Below, piece by piece: positions 35,929 through 44,929 of a stretch of DNA of 64,000 nt. Every line of letters begins with the position of its first letter. Position 1 is the stretch's first letter. Both the position numbers and the translations under genes were made by a program. The stretch is taken from the NCBI RefSeq assembly GCF_027105055.1, contig NZ_CP114264.1, positions 1,984,001 through 2,048,000 on the forward strand. The letters run 5' to 3'. Source of the DNA: Acinetobacter sp. TR3. GTDB taxonomy: Bacteria > Pseudomonadota > Gammaproteobacteria > Pseudomonadales > Moraxellaceae. The notes beneath the pieces are model-generated. The model was given only the letters and a program-made list of their open reading frames with translations, made no database searches and had not been told where the DNA came from.

Positions 35929-36642
35929 TCATTCATCCAAAGCAATATTTTGACTCAGCTGTTTTTGTGAAGGTGTTAAATAGATCCACTCACCTTCTTT
36001 TAATTCAGGAAGTTCTAGTAAACCGATTTGATGTCGATGCAAAACTTCAACCTTATTACCGACCGCAGCCAACATACGTTTGACTTGATGATAAACGCCT
36101 TGATGAATCGTCATCGCCAATTGATGTGTTGAAAATAGTTGAACATTGGTGGCAGCATAGATACCTTTTTCATTACGTAATTCAACCCCTTGTTCTAAAG
36201 CCATTAATTGCTCAGCTGAAATCGGATCGGCAGTCGTTACATGATAAACTTTTGGCACATGCTTACGCGGATTGGTTAAGGCTTGTAAATATTGACCATC
36301 ATCAGTCAACAACAATAATCCTGTGGTATCTTGATCTAGCCTTCCCACGCATTGGATACCCCGATGGATCAAAATTTCAGGTAGTAAGCTAAATACACTT
36401 TTGTGGTGCGTTGCCTGATGTGAACATTCATAACCCTTCGGTTTATTTAAAACAATGTAGAGATGTTCTCGATATTGGTATTCTTCGCCAAATACTTGAA
36501 AGCAAAGCTGATCCGTATTTATATTCTGTTTAGGGTTTTCACAAACTTGTCCTTCAATCTGCACAGAACCATTTTTAATTAACTGTTGGCAATACTTTCT
36601 TGAACCAAAGCCTTGCGATTGCAAAATTTTTTCCAACAGCAT
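35929..36642 (-). CDS. rsuA: 16S rRNA pseudouridine-516 synthase
   Basis: The 237-residue protein has an N-terminal S4 RNA-binding domain (LEKILQSQGFGSRKYCQQLIKNGSVQIEG, 3-31) and the RsuA-type catalytic motif VGRLDQDTTGLLLLTDDGQ (about 97-115, Asp in RLD). RsuA modifies U516 of small-subunit rRNA. Length and domain order match RsuA better than RluB/E/F. It is convergent with and abuts the GNAT gene. Confidence 0.9.
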   Translation of the reverse strand: MLLEKILQSQGFGSRKYCQQLIKNGSVQIEGQVCENPKQNINTDQLCFQVFGEEYQYREHLYIVLNKPKGYECSHQATHHKSVFSLLPEILIHRGIQCVGRLDQDTTGLLLLTDDGQYLQALTNPRKHVPKVYHVTTADPISAEQLMALEQGVELRNEKGIYAATNVQLFSTHQLAMTIHQGVYHQVKRMLAAVGNKVEVLHRHQIGLLELPELKEGEWIYLTPSQKQLSQNIALDE

Positions 36643-36888
36643 AAATACATCCTCATCTCAAACTGAGTCTATTGTACTCGATTCAGCTAGGCATCGTTGC
36701 TTACAGCATACTCATTCTTATTTTTTATAATTTATTCACAATCTGTTCATTTGTAATAGAACATATACAAAACTCTCGCCAAACTCTCTCAATCATCCTA
36801 TTGCGCTCCATATTTTCACTTAAAAGTCTTGTTACATTTGTCTCAAGCAAAAGAATACTGTCCAAAAGAATGGATAAGGAGTTTCACC

Positions 36889-37404
36889 ATGAAATCGAAT
36901 ATGTGGTTATGTAGCGTCATCTTGGCAACCTCTTCAATGATGACTGTTGCACATGCAGATAATACAGCACGTGTTGCAGCAACTTCAGCACTCGGTAGTA
37001 TTGTTGGTACAGCAGTTGGTAAACAACTTGGCGGTAATACGGGTGCCATGATTGGTTCCGCAATTGGTGGTGCTGGTGGTGCTGCGGCATCAAGCAATAA
37101 ACGTGATCGCACTGAAGCCGCGATTGGTGGTGGACTAGGTGGTGTTGGTGGTTACACCGTTGGACGTAATGTCGGTGGAACGAATGGCGGCTATATTGGC
37201 GCTGGTTTGGGTGCAGCAGGTGGTGCGGCTTTAGGTCAAAAAGTTGGTCAAGATCGTGAAGAAGACCGTCGCTACGAAAATCGTCGTTCTTACGATGAGC
37301 GCCGTTATGACAGCCGTCGTTCTTATGATGATCGTAGATACTATAAATCTCGTCATCATTACCGTCATGATAATGGCTATCACCGTGGTTGGTATAAAGA
37401 TTAA
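36889..37404 (+). CDS. glycine-zipper envelope protein
   Basis: The 171-residue protein has a signal peptide (cut after AHA near residue 23) and a glycine-zipper stretch (about 33-120: GSIVGTAVGKQLGGNTGAMIG... repeated small residues every fourth position). A hydrophilic tail rich in Arg/Tyr/Asp follows (RRSYDERRYDSRRSYDDRRY...). Such proteins insert into or span outer or inner membranes, and several are 17-kDa surface-antigen-like. The ATG at 36889 has AAGGAG upstream; the long upstream frame lacks a signal. Confidence 0.85.
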   Translation: MKSNMWLCSVILATSSMMTVAHADNTARVAATSALGSIVGTAVGKQLGGNTGAMIGSAIGGAGGAAASSNKRDRTEAAIGGGLGGVGGYTVGRNVGGTNGGYIGAGLGAAGGAALGQKVGQDREEDRRYENRRSYDERRYDSRRSYDDRRYYKSRHHYRHDNGYHRGWYKD

Positions 37405-37432
37405 TCATCAAATCCTAACACTTTCTCTATTG

Positions 37433-37453
37433 GCGCCTTCGGGCGCTTTTTTT
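37433..37453 (+). terminator. UUCG-loop terminator
   Basis: GCGCC-TTCG-GGCGC with a T-run directly behind it, the textbook intrinsic terminator, 29 bp after the glycine-zipper gene. Confidence 0.9.
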
Positions 37454-37474
37454 ATTTTATCCAATTCGCAACAA

Positions 37475-37528
37475 ATATCGACAATATTCGATATACAAAA
37501 ACAATCTAATATCGTATTATTTCGATAT
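37475..37528. promoter_or_regulatory. double operator-like site ATATCG-N8-CGATAT
   Basis: Two dyads, 37475-37494 and 37509-37528, share the arms ATATCG and CGATAT with an 8-bp gap in both, and their centres are 34 bp apart. They end 20 bp before the LLM oxidoreductase start, a good place for a repressor. The regulator is not identified and no regulator gene is adjacent. Confidence 0.6.
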
Positions 37529-37548
37529 ATGATTTTGAGAGTCAAAAA

Positions 37549-38550
37549 ATGACGTCACTACAAGAGATTAAATTTTCAATTTTGGAGTTAGCTCCTGTCA
37601 GAGACGATAAAAGTATTGAATTTTCACTTCGTCATGCACTAGAACTTGCTCAACATGCTGAAAAGCTTGGTTATGAACGTTTCTGGTTAGCTGAACATCA
37701 CAATATGGATGGAATTGCGAGTTCCGCAACGGCAGTTTTACTAGGATTCATCGCAGCAAATACACACAAAATTCGCTTAGGTTCTGGTGGCATCATGTTA
37801 CCTAATCACGCACCATTAGTTGTTGCAGAACAATTCGGGACTTTAGCAACACTTTATCCAAATCGTTTTGAACTTGGTTTGGGGCGTGCTCCAGGAACTG
37901 ATCAAATGACGATGCGTGCATTACGACGCGGGCGTCAAGAAACTGAAGATCAATTTCCTCAAGATGTAATGGAAATTTTGCAATATTTCAAAGTACCACA
38001 ACCAAATCAAAAAATAATTGCAACGCCAGGTCAAAATACCCATGTCCCTGTTTGGTTACTTGGCTCAAGTTTATTTAGTGCACAATTGGCCGCAAAGCTC
38101 GGACTTCCCTATTCTTTTGCATCACATTTTGCCCCACGTATGTTAGGTCAAGCAATCGAAATTTACCGTGAGAATTTTCAAGCATCTGAATATCTTAATA
38201 AACCTTATGTTTCAATGGGTGTACCAACTGTCGTTGCGGCAAATGATGATGAAGCACAATATTTAGCAACTAGTTCTTATCAAAGAATTTTAAATCTGAT
38301 TCGTGGCAATAGTCTAAAGTTAAAACCACCAATTGATTCAATCGAAGGATTGGCTTCAGCTTCAGAACAGATGGCGATTCAAAATTTTTATGCGATGGCA
38401 CAAATTGGTTCAAAAGAAACTGTGAAAGCTGGATTAAATGAGATTGCTAGTCAATACGATGTTGATGAATTCATTTTTACATGTGATATTTATGATACTG
38501 AAAAACGATTAGAAAACTTTAGTTTGTTGATGGATCTTAAAAACAAATAA
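37549..38550 (+). CDS. LLM-class flavin-dependent oxidoreductase (luciferase-like)
   Basis: The 333-residue TIM-barrel protein belongs to the luciferase-like monooxygenase family with FMN. Conserved blocks [14 protein letters not shown] (12-25), [25 protein letters not shown] (about 43-67) and [14 protein letters not shown] (about 107-120) match the YhbW/MsnO8 group. The substrate is unknown. A double dyad before it suggests repression lifted by a ligand. Confidence 0.9.
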   Translation: MTSLQEIKFSILELAPVRDDKSIEFSLRHALELAQHAEKLGYERFWLAEHHNMDGIASSATAVLLGFIAANTHKIRLGSGGIMLPNHAPLVVAEQFGTLATLYPNRFELGLGRAPGTDQMTMRALRRGRQETEDQFPQDVMEILQYFKVPQPNQKIIATPGQNTHVPVWLLGSSLFSAQLAAKLGLPYSFASHFAPRMLGQAIEIYRENFQASEYLNKPYVSMGVPTVVAANDDEAQYLATSSYQRILNLIRGNSLKLKPPIDSIEGLASASEQMAIQNFYAMAQIGSKETVKAGLNEIASQYDVDEFIFTCDIYDTEKRLENFSLLMDLKNK

Positions 38551-38563
38551 TTTCTCATTTTCA

Positions 38564-38595
38564 AGTAAGCATTATTCACAACAATAATGCTTACT
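38564..38595. terminator. bidirectional terminator after the LLM gene
   Basis: AGTAAGCATTATT pairs perfectly with AATAATGCTTACT over a 6-nt loop, overlapping the stop codon of the minus-strand gene. Confidence 0.7.
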
Positions 38596-39307
38596 CCACC
38601 ACACCGACATATTGATAAACAGTATTGTTTTTACTGTAACGTAAATATTTTCCTTGTGGTTTATAATTTTTATCTAACAACATAATATCAATATTATTCA
38701 AATTCTTATCCATTCGAATATAATCAGGTATATCACTCGGTCCTTCGTGATTTTTACAGTCAAAATCGACTTTGATGTGATCAAATTTTGCTGTCTTTGT
38801 CTGAAAAATTTTTATCGGCTGAATTCTCCCTGTCTTAATAGGTTGAAACGCATGAATTGCATAAGCTCCGATACAACTACTCCCTTTATAATAGTTTTCA
38901 ACCAAATAAATAGGTTGTTTAACGAAATCAGATTGTTTTACATCTAAGATAAAGCCCGTATCGATAGGCATTAAAGTAAATTTCCGTTCATTTTGAGTTT
39001 GCACATAAGAAGAATATTCCCCCATAGTACCTCCACTTCCCACATCGAAAGTATAAAACTTTAAACGTTTATCAGGTGAATAATGAATACGTAGATTATA
39101 TTGGTCTTGAAATATAGGAAAAGTATAATTAAAACTTCTAGAATCACTTTCTATTTTTGCGACTACTTCTGACTCAATCGTTTGATTCACTTCGTAGAAG
39201 TCTTTTTGTGTATAGTGTTGAATTAATTTTTCCTCAAATTCAGCTAACGTTTCCGCGTGTGTTTCTGAAATTAAAATTAGCGATAATAAAAAGACAATTT
39301 TTTTCAT
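38591..39307 (-). CDS. secreted protein of unknown function
   Basis: The 238-residue protein starts with a signal peptide (MKKIVFLLSLILISETHA-ETL). The mature part has two cysteines (SSCIGAYA and KVDFDCKNHEG), likely a disulfide in the periplasm. No domain recognised. The ATG at 39307 is chosen because it places the signal peptide at the end; the longer frame lacks one. It is downstream of ppsR, but a strong terminator lies between them. Confidence 0.7.
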   Translation of the reverse strand: MKKIVFLLSLILISETHAETLAEFEEKLIQHYTQKDFYEVNQTIESEVVAKIESDSRSFNYTFPIFQDQYNLRIHYSPDKRLKFYTFDVGSGGTMGEYSSYVQTQNERKFTLMPIDTGFILDVKQSDFVKQPIYLVENYYKGSSCIGAYAIHAFQPIKTGRIQPIKIFQTKTAKFDHIKVDFDCKNHEGPSDIPDYIRMDKNLNNIDIMLLDKNYKPQGKYLRYSKNNTVYQYVGVVE

Positions 39308-39334
39308 TATTATTTCCTGTGGATTGGATTCTTC

Positions 39335-39362
39335 AAAAAGCGTAGACAATTCTACGCTTTTT
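39335..39362 (-). terminator. terminator of ppsR
   Basis: AAAAAGCGTAGA pairs perfectly with TCTACGCTTTTT over a 4-nt loop, ending 11 bp after the ppsR stop. Confidence 0.85.
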
Positions 39363-39373
39363 GAATGGCACAA

Positions 39374-40210
39374 TTATCCAATACGACGCTTTAAACCAGT
39401 CAACTGTAAAATACGCGTTGAAATTTCTTCAATCGACATTTCAGTGACGTTCAAATACTTAATACCTTCAGAAATATAAATACCCTCTATGGCACGTAAT
39501 TCCATTTGGCATTGACTGAAACTTGCATAACGACTATTGGCTTTTCTTTCGCTACGAATAGCGACCAACCGCTCAGCATCAATCATTAAACCAAAGAGCT
39601 TATTTTTGTGTGCTCGTAGCACAGCAGGTAGACGATTATCATCTAAATCTTCTTCGGTTAAAGGGTAGTTCGCAACACGAATTCCAAACTGTAATGATAA
39701 ATAAATCGAGGTCGGCGTTTTCCCAGATCGAGAAACGCCAACTAAAATCAAGTCAGCTTTATCATAATGACGAGTTCGAGCACCATCATCATTGTCTAAT
39801 GCAAAATGTACTGCATCAATACGAGCCTTATAAGATTCAGAATCTGTTACAGCATGGGTCTGTCCAACTAAAGTTGTCGGTGGTGTCCCCAACTCTTGCT
39901 CAAGTTTACTAATCAATCCCTCGAAAACATCCAAATTTACGGCTTTAGCTGTATTAATAATTTCACGGACATTGGGGTCTACCAATGTGTCAAAAACAAG
40001 TGGTAAACATCCATCTCTTGATTGGCATCCATTGATGTCAACAACCACATTCATTGCAGCTTCTTCAGTGGTAATATAAGGCATAATATGAATATCAAAA
40101 TCGACATTCGGAAATTGCGCAAGTAGTGAATGTCCAAGGGTTTCTGCGGTAATTGCAGTACCATCCGAAATAAAAAATACACTCCGTTTAATTTGTTTAC
40201 TTTCAGGCAT
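39374..40210 (-). CDS. ppsR: phosphoenolpyruvate synthase regulatory protein (kinase/phosphorylase)
   Basis: The 278-residue DUF299 protein switches PEP synthase off and on by ADP-dependent phosphorylation of a Thr and Pi-dependent removal. The P-loop GVSRSGKTPTSIYLS lies near residue 158, and the N-terminal FFISDGTAITAETLGHSLLAQF is typical. AAGGAG lies 9 bp before the ATG at 40210. It is divergent from ppsA, the usual regulator-target layout. Confidence 0.95.
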   Translation of the reverse strand: MPESKQIKRSVFFISDGTAITAETLGHSLLAQFPNVDFDIHIMPYITTEEAAMNVVVDINGCQSRDGCLPLVFDTLVDPNVREIINTAKAVNLDVFEGLISKLEQELGTPPTTLVGQTHAVTDSESYKARIDAVHFALDNDDGARTRHYDKADLILVGVSRSGKTPTSIYLSLQFGIRVANYPLTEEDLDDNRLPAVLRAHKNKLFGLMIDAERLVAIRSERKANSRYASFSQCQMELRAIEGIYISEGIKYLNVTEMSIEEISTRILQLTGLKRRIG

Positions 40211-40368
40211 CAAAATTCTCCTTAAACATTTGTCTTAGTGCTCTATAATCTTTATAGTAAACTCATCTAACATGACTGTCGCTTAGTAAAATACTAAATC
40301 TAAGCACATTCGTATAATTTCATACCAATGATGGTCATTCATACTGCAAAAAAAGTGGAGTAAATACT

Positions 40369-42747
40369 TTGGAAGCGCGCGTAATCGGTCTGGAAAAATT
40401 AGGGAAACACGATGTCGAACTCGTAGGTGGGAAAAACTCATCTTTGGGTGAAATGATCAGCCATTTATCCAATGCTGGTGTATCGGTACCTGGTGGTTTT
40501 GCAACAACTGCAGCTGCCTATCGTGAGTTCTTGGATCAAAGCGGCTTAAATGCTCGAATTCAGGCTGAACTTGAGCAGCTAAATGTTGATGATGTAAGCG
40601 CACTTATAGAGACAGGTGCTAAAATCCGTAAATGGATCGTTGATACCCCACTTACTGCTAATTTAGAACAAGAAATTCGTGACGCGTTTACAGCACTTTC
40701 AAACGGTAATCCAGACATCGCTGTTGCTGTACGTTCTTCTGCGACTGCAGAAGATTTACCTGATGCTTCTTTTGCAGGACAACAAGAAACTTTTTTAAAT
40801 ATTCGCGGAATTGATAACGTTCTTATCGCAATTAAAGAAGTTTTTGCTTCGCTTTATAATGACCGTGCCATCGCTTACCGTGTACATCAAGGTTTTGAAC
40901 ACAGTGTTGTTGCCCTATCTGCAGGTGTACAACGTATGGTTCGTTCAGAGACTGGTGCTGCAGGTGTAATGTTTACGCTAGACACAGAATCAGGTTTCCG
41001 TGATGTGGTATTTATTACTGCATCATACGGTTTGGGTGAAATGGTTGTTCAGGGAGCTGTTAACCCTGACGAATTCTATCTATCTAAACCACTTTTAAAT
41101 GCAGGTAAACATTCAGTTTTACGCCGCAACCTCGGTTCTAAACACCAAAAAATGATTTATGGTGAAGAAGGCGCAGCAGGTAAATCCGTTGTTGTCGTTG
41201 ATGTTGAAAAACCAGAACGTCAACAGTTTGCATTAAATGATCACGAATTGCATGAACTTGCTAAACAAGCATTGATTATTGAACAACATTACGGCTCGCC
41301 AATGGACATCGAATGGGCGAAAGATGGTGATGATGGTCAAATCTACATCGTTCAAGCACGTCCTGAAACTGTTAAAAGCCGTCAAAATGTCGGCACAATG
41401 GAACGTTACCTATTAAAACAACGTGGCACTGTCATCTGTGAAGGTCGTTCAATTGGTCAACGCATTGGTTCTGGTAAAGTTCGTGTTGTAACCTCGATTA
41501 AAGAGATGGATAAAGTACAAGACGGTGATGTACTTGTATCAGACATGACTGACCCAGATTGGGAGCCAGTAATGAAACGCGCCGCAGCGATTGTGACCAA
41601 TCGTGGTGGCCGTACTTGTCACGCTGCAATCATTGCACGTGAGTTAGGTGTACCTGCAATCGTGGGTTGTGGTAATGCAACAGAAGTATTAACCGATGGT
41701 CAAGAAGTCACTGTTTCATGTGCTGAAGGTGATACAGGCTTTATCTATGAAGGCGCATTAGATTTTGAGGTGCAACGTAACTCAATTCACTCAATGCCAA
41801 AACTTCCATTTAAGATTATGATGAATGTTGGTAATCCAGACCGTGCATTCGACTTTGCTCAAATTCCAAATGAAGGGATTGGTCTTGCACGTCTTGAATT
41901 CATCATTAACCGTATGATCGGTGTACATCCTAAAGCGCTTCTCAATATTGACAGCCTACCACGTGAAACGCGTGCTGCTGTAATGACACGTACATCAGGT
42001 TATTCTTCGCCAATCGAATTCTATGTAGAAAAGTTAGTTGAAGGTATTTCAACACTTGCAGCTGCATTTGCTGAAAAACCAGTCATCGTTCGTATGTCTG
42101 ACTTTAAGTCAAATGAATATGCAAACTTAATCGGCGGTAAATTATACGAGCCAGAAGAAGAAAACCCGATGTTGGGTTTCCGAGGTGCAAGTCGTTACGT
42201 ATCTGACAACTTCCGTGACTGTTTTGAGCTTGAGTGCCGTGCTTTGAAGAAAGCCCGTGATGAAATGGGTTTAACCAATATTCAAATCATGATTCCATTC
42301 GTGCGTACAGTGTCTGAAGCAAAACGTGTGATTGAGTTGCTTGCTCAAAATGGTTTAAAACGTGGTGAAAATGGCCTCAAAATCATTATGATGTGTGAGC
42401 TTCCAACCAATGCTTTATTGGCTGAACAGTTCCTTGAACATTTTGATGGTTTCTCAATTGGTTCAAATGACTTAACACAATTAACACTTGGTCTTGACCG
42501 TGATTCTGGTATCGTATCTCATTTATTTGATGAGCGTGATCCAGCGGTTAAAGCCCTTCTTTCTATGGCAATTCATGCATGCCGTAAAGCAGGAAAATAC
42601 GTTGGTATTTGTGGTCAAGGTCCTTCAGACCACCCTGACCTTGCTAAATGGCTCATGGAACAAGGTATTGAATCTGTGTCACTTAACCCTGACTCAGTGC
42701 TTGATACTTGGTTCTTCCTTGCTGAAGAACAAATCAAGAAAGCCTAG
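40369..42747 (+). CDS. ppsA: phosphoenolpyruvate synthase
   Basis: The 792-residue enzyme makes PEP from pyruvate and ATP (giving AMP and Pi), the first step of gluconeogenesis. The N-terminal ATP-binding domain ([32 protein letters not shown]), central phosphohistidine ([21 protein letters not shown], about 417-437) and C-terminal PEP barrel ([29 protein letters not shown]) are intact. The start is TTG, with GTGGAG upstream. Divergent ppsR controls it post-translationally. Confidence 0.97.
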   Translation: MEARVIGLEKLGKHDVELVGGKNSSLGEMISHLSNAGVSVPGGFATTAAAYREFLDQSGLNARIQAELEQLNVDDVSALIETGAKIRKWIVDTPLTANLEQEIRDAFTALSNGNPDIAVAVRSSATAEDLPDASFAGQQETFLNIRGIDNVLIAIKEVFASLYNDRAIAYRVHQGFEHSVVALSAGVQRMVRSETGAAGVMFTLDTESGFRDVVFITASYGLGEMVVQGAVNPDEFYLSKPLLNAGKHSVLRRNLGSKHQKMIYGEEGAAGKSVVVVDVEKPERQQFALNDHELHELAKQALIIEQHYGSPMDIEWAKDGDDGQIYIVQARPETVKSRQNVGTMERYLLKQRGTVICEGRSIGQRIGSGKVRVVTSIKEMDKVQDGDVLVSDMTDPDWEPVMKRAAAIVTNRGGRTCHAAIIARELGVPAIVGCGNATEVLTDGQEVTVSCAEGDTGFIYEGALDFEVQRNSIHSMPKLPFKIMMNVGNPDRAFDFAQIPNEGIGLARLEFIINRMIGVHPKALLNIDSLPRETRAAVMTRTSGYSSPIEFYVEKLVEGISTLAAAFAEKPVIVRMSDFKSNEYANLIGGKLYEPEEENPMLGFRGASRYVSDNFRDCFELECRALKKARDEMGLTNIQIMIPFVRTVSEAKRVIELLAQNGLKRGENGLKIIMMCELPTNALLAEQFLEHFDGFSIGSNDLTQLTLGLDRDSGIVSHLFDERDPAVKALLSMAIHACRKAGKYVGICGQGPSDHPDLAKWLMEQGIESVSLNPDSVLDTWFFLAEEQIKKA

Positions 42748-42754
42748 TCTTTTT

Positions 42755-42785
42755 AAAAAAAGGCCCTTTCGTAGGGTCTTTTTTC
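42755..42785 (+). terminator. terminator of ppsA
   Basis: AAGGCCCT pairs with AGGGTCTT (one G-T pair) over a 5-nt loop and is followed by a T-run. Confidence 0.8.
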
Positions 42786-42812
42786 ATCTTTAGTCATTGA
42801 GAATTTTTAATT

Positions 42813-43574
42813 ATGCAAATTTACTTGGCTCGTAATAACCAACAAGCTGGACCTTATAGTTTAGACCAACTGAACCAAATGCTTTCTAGCCAACAAGTAT
42901 TACTTACAGACTTGGTTTGGCACGAAGGTATGAGTGAATGGAAAACTCTTGGCGAACTCACTCAAGGAAAACTTGTCTACGAACCTGTAGGTTATTCATC
43001 ATTCAATCATCAAATTAACAATAAAACTGAGCAGTCAGCTTTTAAAATCAAAGTTGAACAAAAACCGACTGAACTTGCTTCTTTTCACTCACGTTTACTT
43101 GCCAAAGTAATTGATTTAACACTTTGGTTGCCCATGGCAGCGATCCCATCTTTCTTCTTCAATGAAAGTCAATATGCTGAACTATTCGAGATTCAGAAAC
43201 AATTACAAGCTGCTCAAGTCGCATCAAGCAAAGCTGTTGAATTACAACAGCAACTTATGCAGCTTATTCCAAATGAAGCATGGATGAGTATTTTTGTTTA
43301 TTTGATCCTTATGCTGATGCTACAAGCTTTTTTAATTGCAAAATCAGGACAAAGCATTGGTAAAAAAATAACCAAAATTAAAATCGTAGATGCTGAAACA
43401 CATGCGTCAGTCAATACGATTAGAGCTTTTTGGTTGAGAAGTGCTTTATTTATCATTCTGAATTTATTGTTTATGCCATTTATTACCATTATCGACTATG
43501 CTTTCTTTGCATTTAATAAAAATCGTCAAACTTTGCATGATAAATTGGCAAAAACTAAGGTCGTAAAGCAATAA
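42813..43574 (+). CDS. RDD-family membrane protein with N-terminal GYF_2 domain
   Basis: The 253-residue protein starts with a GYF_2-type domain (MQIYLARNNQQAGPYSLDQLNQMLSSQQVLLTDLVWHEGMSEWKTLGEL, residues 1-48), followed by a polar linker and an RDD domain (FHSRLLAKVIDLTLWLPM, about 95 onwards) ending QTLHDKLAKTKVVKQ. GYF_2 binds proline-rich peptides. The combination is seen in several gamma-proteobacterial membrane proteins of unknown role. It starts 65 bp after ppsA, past a terminator. Confidence 0.85.
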   Translation: MQIYLARNNQQAGPYSLDQLNQMLSSQQVLLTDLVWHEGMSEWKTLGELTQGKLVYEPVGYSSFNHQINNKTEQSAFKIKVEQKPTELASFHSRLLAKVIDLTLWLPMAAIPSFFFNESQYAELFEIQKQLQAAQVASSKAVELQQQLMQLIPNEAWMSIFVYLILMLMLQAFLIAKSGQSIGKKITKIKIVDAETHASVNTIRAFWLRSALFIILNLLFMPFITIIDYAFFAFNKNRQTLHDKLAKTKVVKQ

Positions 43575-43762
43575 TTTTTAATTAACTAAGCAAAAGAGGA
43601 TTTATTCCTCTTTTCTTACATAGAAAATTGATATTTATAGAAAAGATATACAATTAAATAACAATTCCTACAAAATAAATCGGGTTTTAAAACAAGTATT
43701 TCTGACCGTGTTAGATATAGCTTAGTTTTTCAATATGAGGCATAATGCCCAACAACGTAGCG

Positions 43763-43816
43763 GTGTCGCATGATTGCTAAGCATTTCACAAAAAATTCTT
43801 ATCAATCATGCGACAC
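43763..43816. promoter_or_regulatory. 14-bp perfect inverted repeat upstream of cyoA
   Basis: GTGTCGCATGATTG (43763-43776) pairs exactly with CAATCATGCGACAC (43803-43816) over a 26-nt A/T-rich loop. It lies 57 bp before the cyoA start. No T-run follows, so it is not an ordinary terminator. It could be an operator for a dimeric regulator or an mRNA leader hairpin. Confidence 0.55.
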
Positions 43817-43873
43817 TTTAATCGCTATCCCATAATTTAATTAGGGAATGGGACTCTTCACCGAGGTTGTAAA

Positions 43874-44926
43874 ATGAGACAAACGATTTTAGCTGTATTG
43901 TCTTTATCAACGATGGCTGCACTCTTAACTGGGTGTGGTGGTGATATGGTACTTCTAAACAATAAAGGTCCAGTTGGTCAAGGTCAAAGTAGCCTGATGA
44001 TGACTGCGATCTATCTAATGCTATTGGTGGTAATTCCATCAATCGTAATGGCATTATGGTTTGGTTGGCAATATCGCGCATCGAATAAAGATGCAGACTA
44101 TAAACCTACTTGGGCACACTCTACGACAATTGAGATCGTTGTTTGGGGTGTTCCTGTCATTATTATTGGTATTTTAGCTTGGTTAACTTGGTGGGGTTCC
44201 CACAAGTACGACCCTTACCGTCCGTTAGAATCAGATAAAGCACCATTAACTATTCAAGCTGTCGCTGAACAGTTTAAATGGATTTTTATCTATCCTGAGC
44301 AAAATATTGCAACGGTAAACGAAGTACGCTTCCCAGAAAAAACGCCTGTAAGCTTTAAGATTACGTCTAACTTTACGATGAACTCGTTCTTCATCCCACA
44401 GTTAGGTGGTCAGATCTATGCAATGGCGGGTATGCAAACTCACCTTCACTTGTTAGCAGATGAACCAGGTGTATTCCGTGGTTTCTCAGCAAACTATTCA
44501 GGTTACGGTTTCTCTCAAATGCGCTTTAAAGCACACAGCGTAACTGAAGCTGAATTTGCAAAATGGGTAGAAGCTGTTAAAGCTGGTAATGGTACAAGTA
44601 TCAATGCTGAAGCGATTCAAAAAGGTACACTTGACCAAGCTGAGTTAGCAACGCTTAAAGATGGTGATCGTTCTAAGCATCAGATCGAGCATTTAGTGAA
44701 TCGTGCTAAAGCTGCTGGTGATGAAGAAGCAGTTGCTAAAGCTGAAGCAATGAAACCGTTCCCGACTAAGCCACACCCTGTGACTTATTACTCTTCTGTT
44801 GAGCCTAAGTTGTTTGAAACAATCATCAACCGCTATATGAGTAACTATCACGGTGCTGACCACTCTGCTGGACATGCAACAGCAGAAACTCATGCTGCAG
44901 CTGAACACGCTGCTCAAGGGGAATAA
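43874..44926 (+). CDS. cyoA: cytochrome bo3 ubiquinol oxidase subunit II
   Basis: The 350-residue lipoprotein subunit has a lipobox (ALLTGCGG, Cys about 21), two membrane helices (about 40-115) and a cupredoxin domain (QFKWIFIYPEQNIATVN, NSFFIPQLGGQIYAMAGM). As in all ubiquinol oxidases it lacks the CuA ligands of cytochrome c oxidases. The C-terminal tail is rich in His and Ala (HGADHSAGHATAETHAAAEHA), longer than in E. coli. First gene of cyoABCDE. Confidence 0.96.
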   Translation: MRQTILAVLSLSTMAALLTGCGGDMVLLNNKGPVGQGQSSLMMTAIYLMLLVVIPSIVMALWFGWQYRASNKDADYKPTWAHSTTIEIVVWGVPVIIIGILAWLTWWGSHKYDPYRPLESDKAPLTIQAVAEQFKWIFIYPEQNIATVNEVRFPEKTPVSFKITSNFTMNSFFIPQLGGQIYAMAGMQTHLHLLADEPGVFRGFSANYSGYGFSQMRFKAHSVTEAEFAKWVEAVKAGNGTSINAEAIQKGTLDQAELATLKDGDRSKHQIEHLVNRAKAAGDEEAVAKAEAMKPFPTKPHPVTYYSSVEPKLFETIINRYMSNYHGADHSAGHATAETHAAAEHAAQGE

Positions 44927-44929
44927 GAC

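Noticed and set aside
36917..37411. 164-codon His/Tyr-rich ORF opposite the glycine-zipper gene
   Set aside because: It is an antisense shadow of the Gly- and Arg-rich coding sequence, without a ribosome-binding site or protein-like pattern.
42813..43574. GYF-RDD gene as part of the ppsA operon
   Set aside because: A terminator hairpin with T-run lies between them, so linked transcription is not supported.
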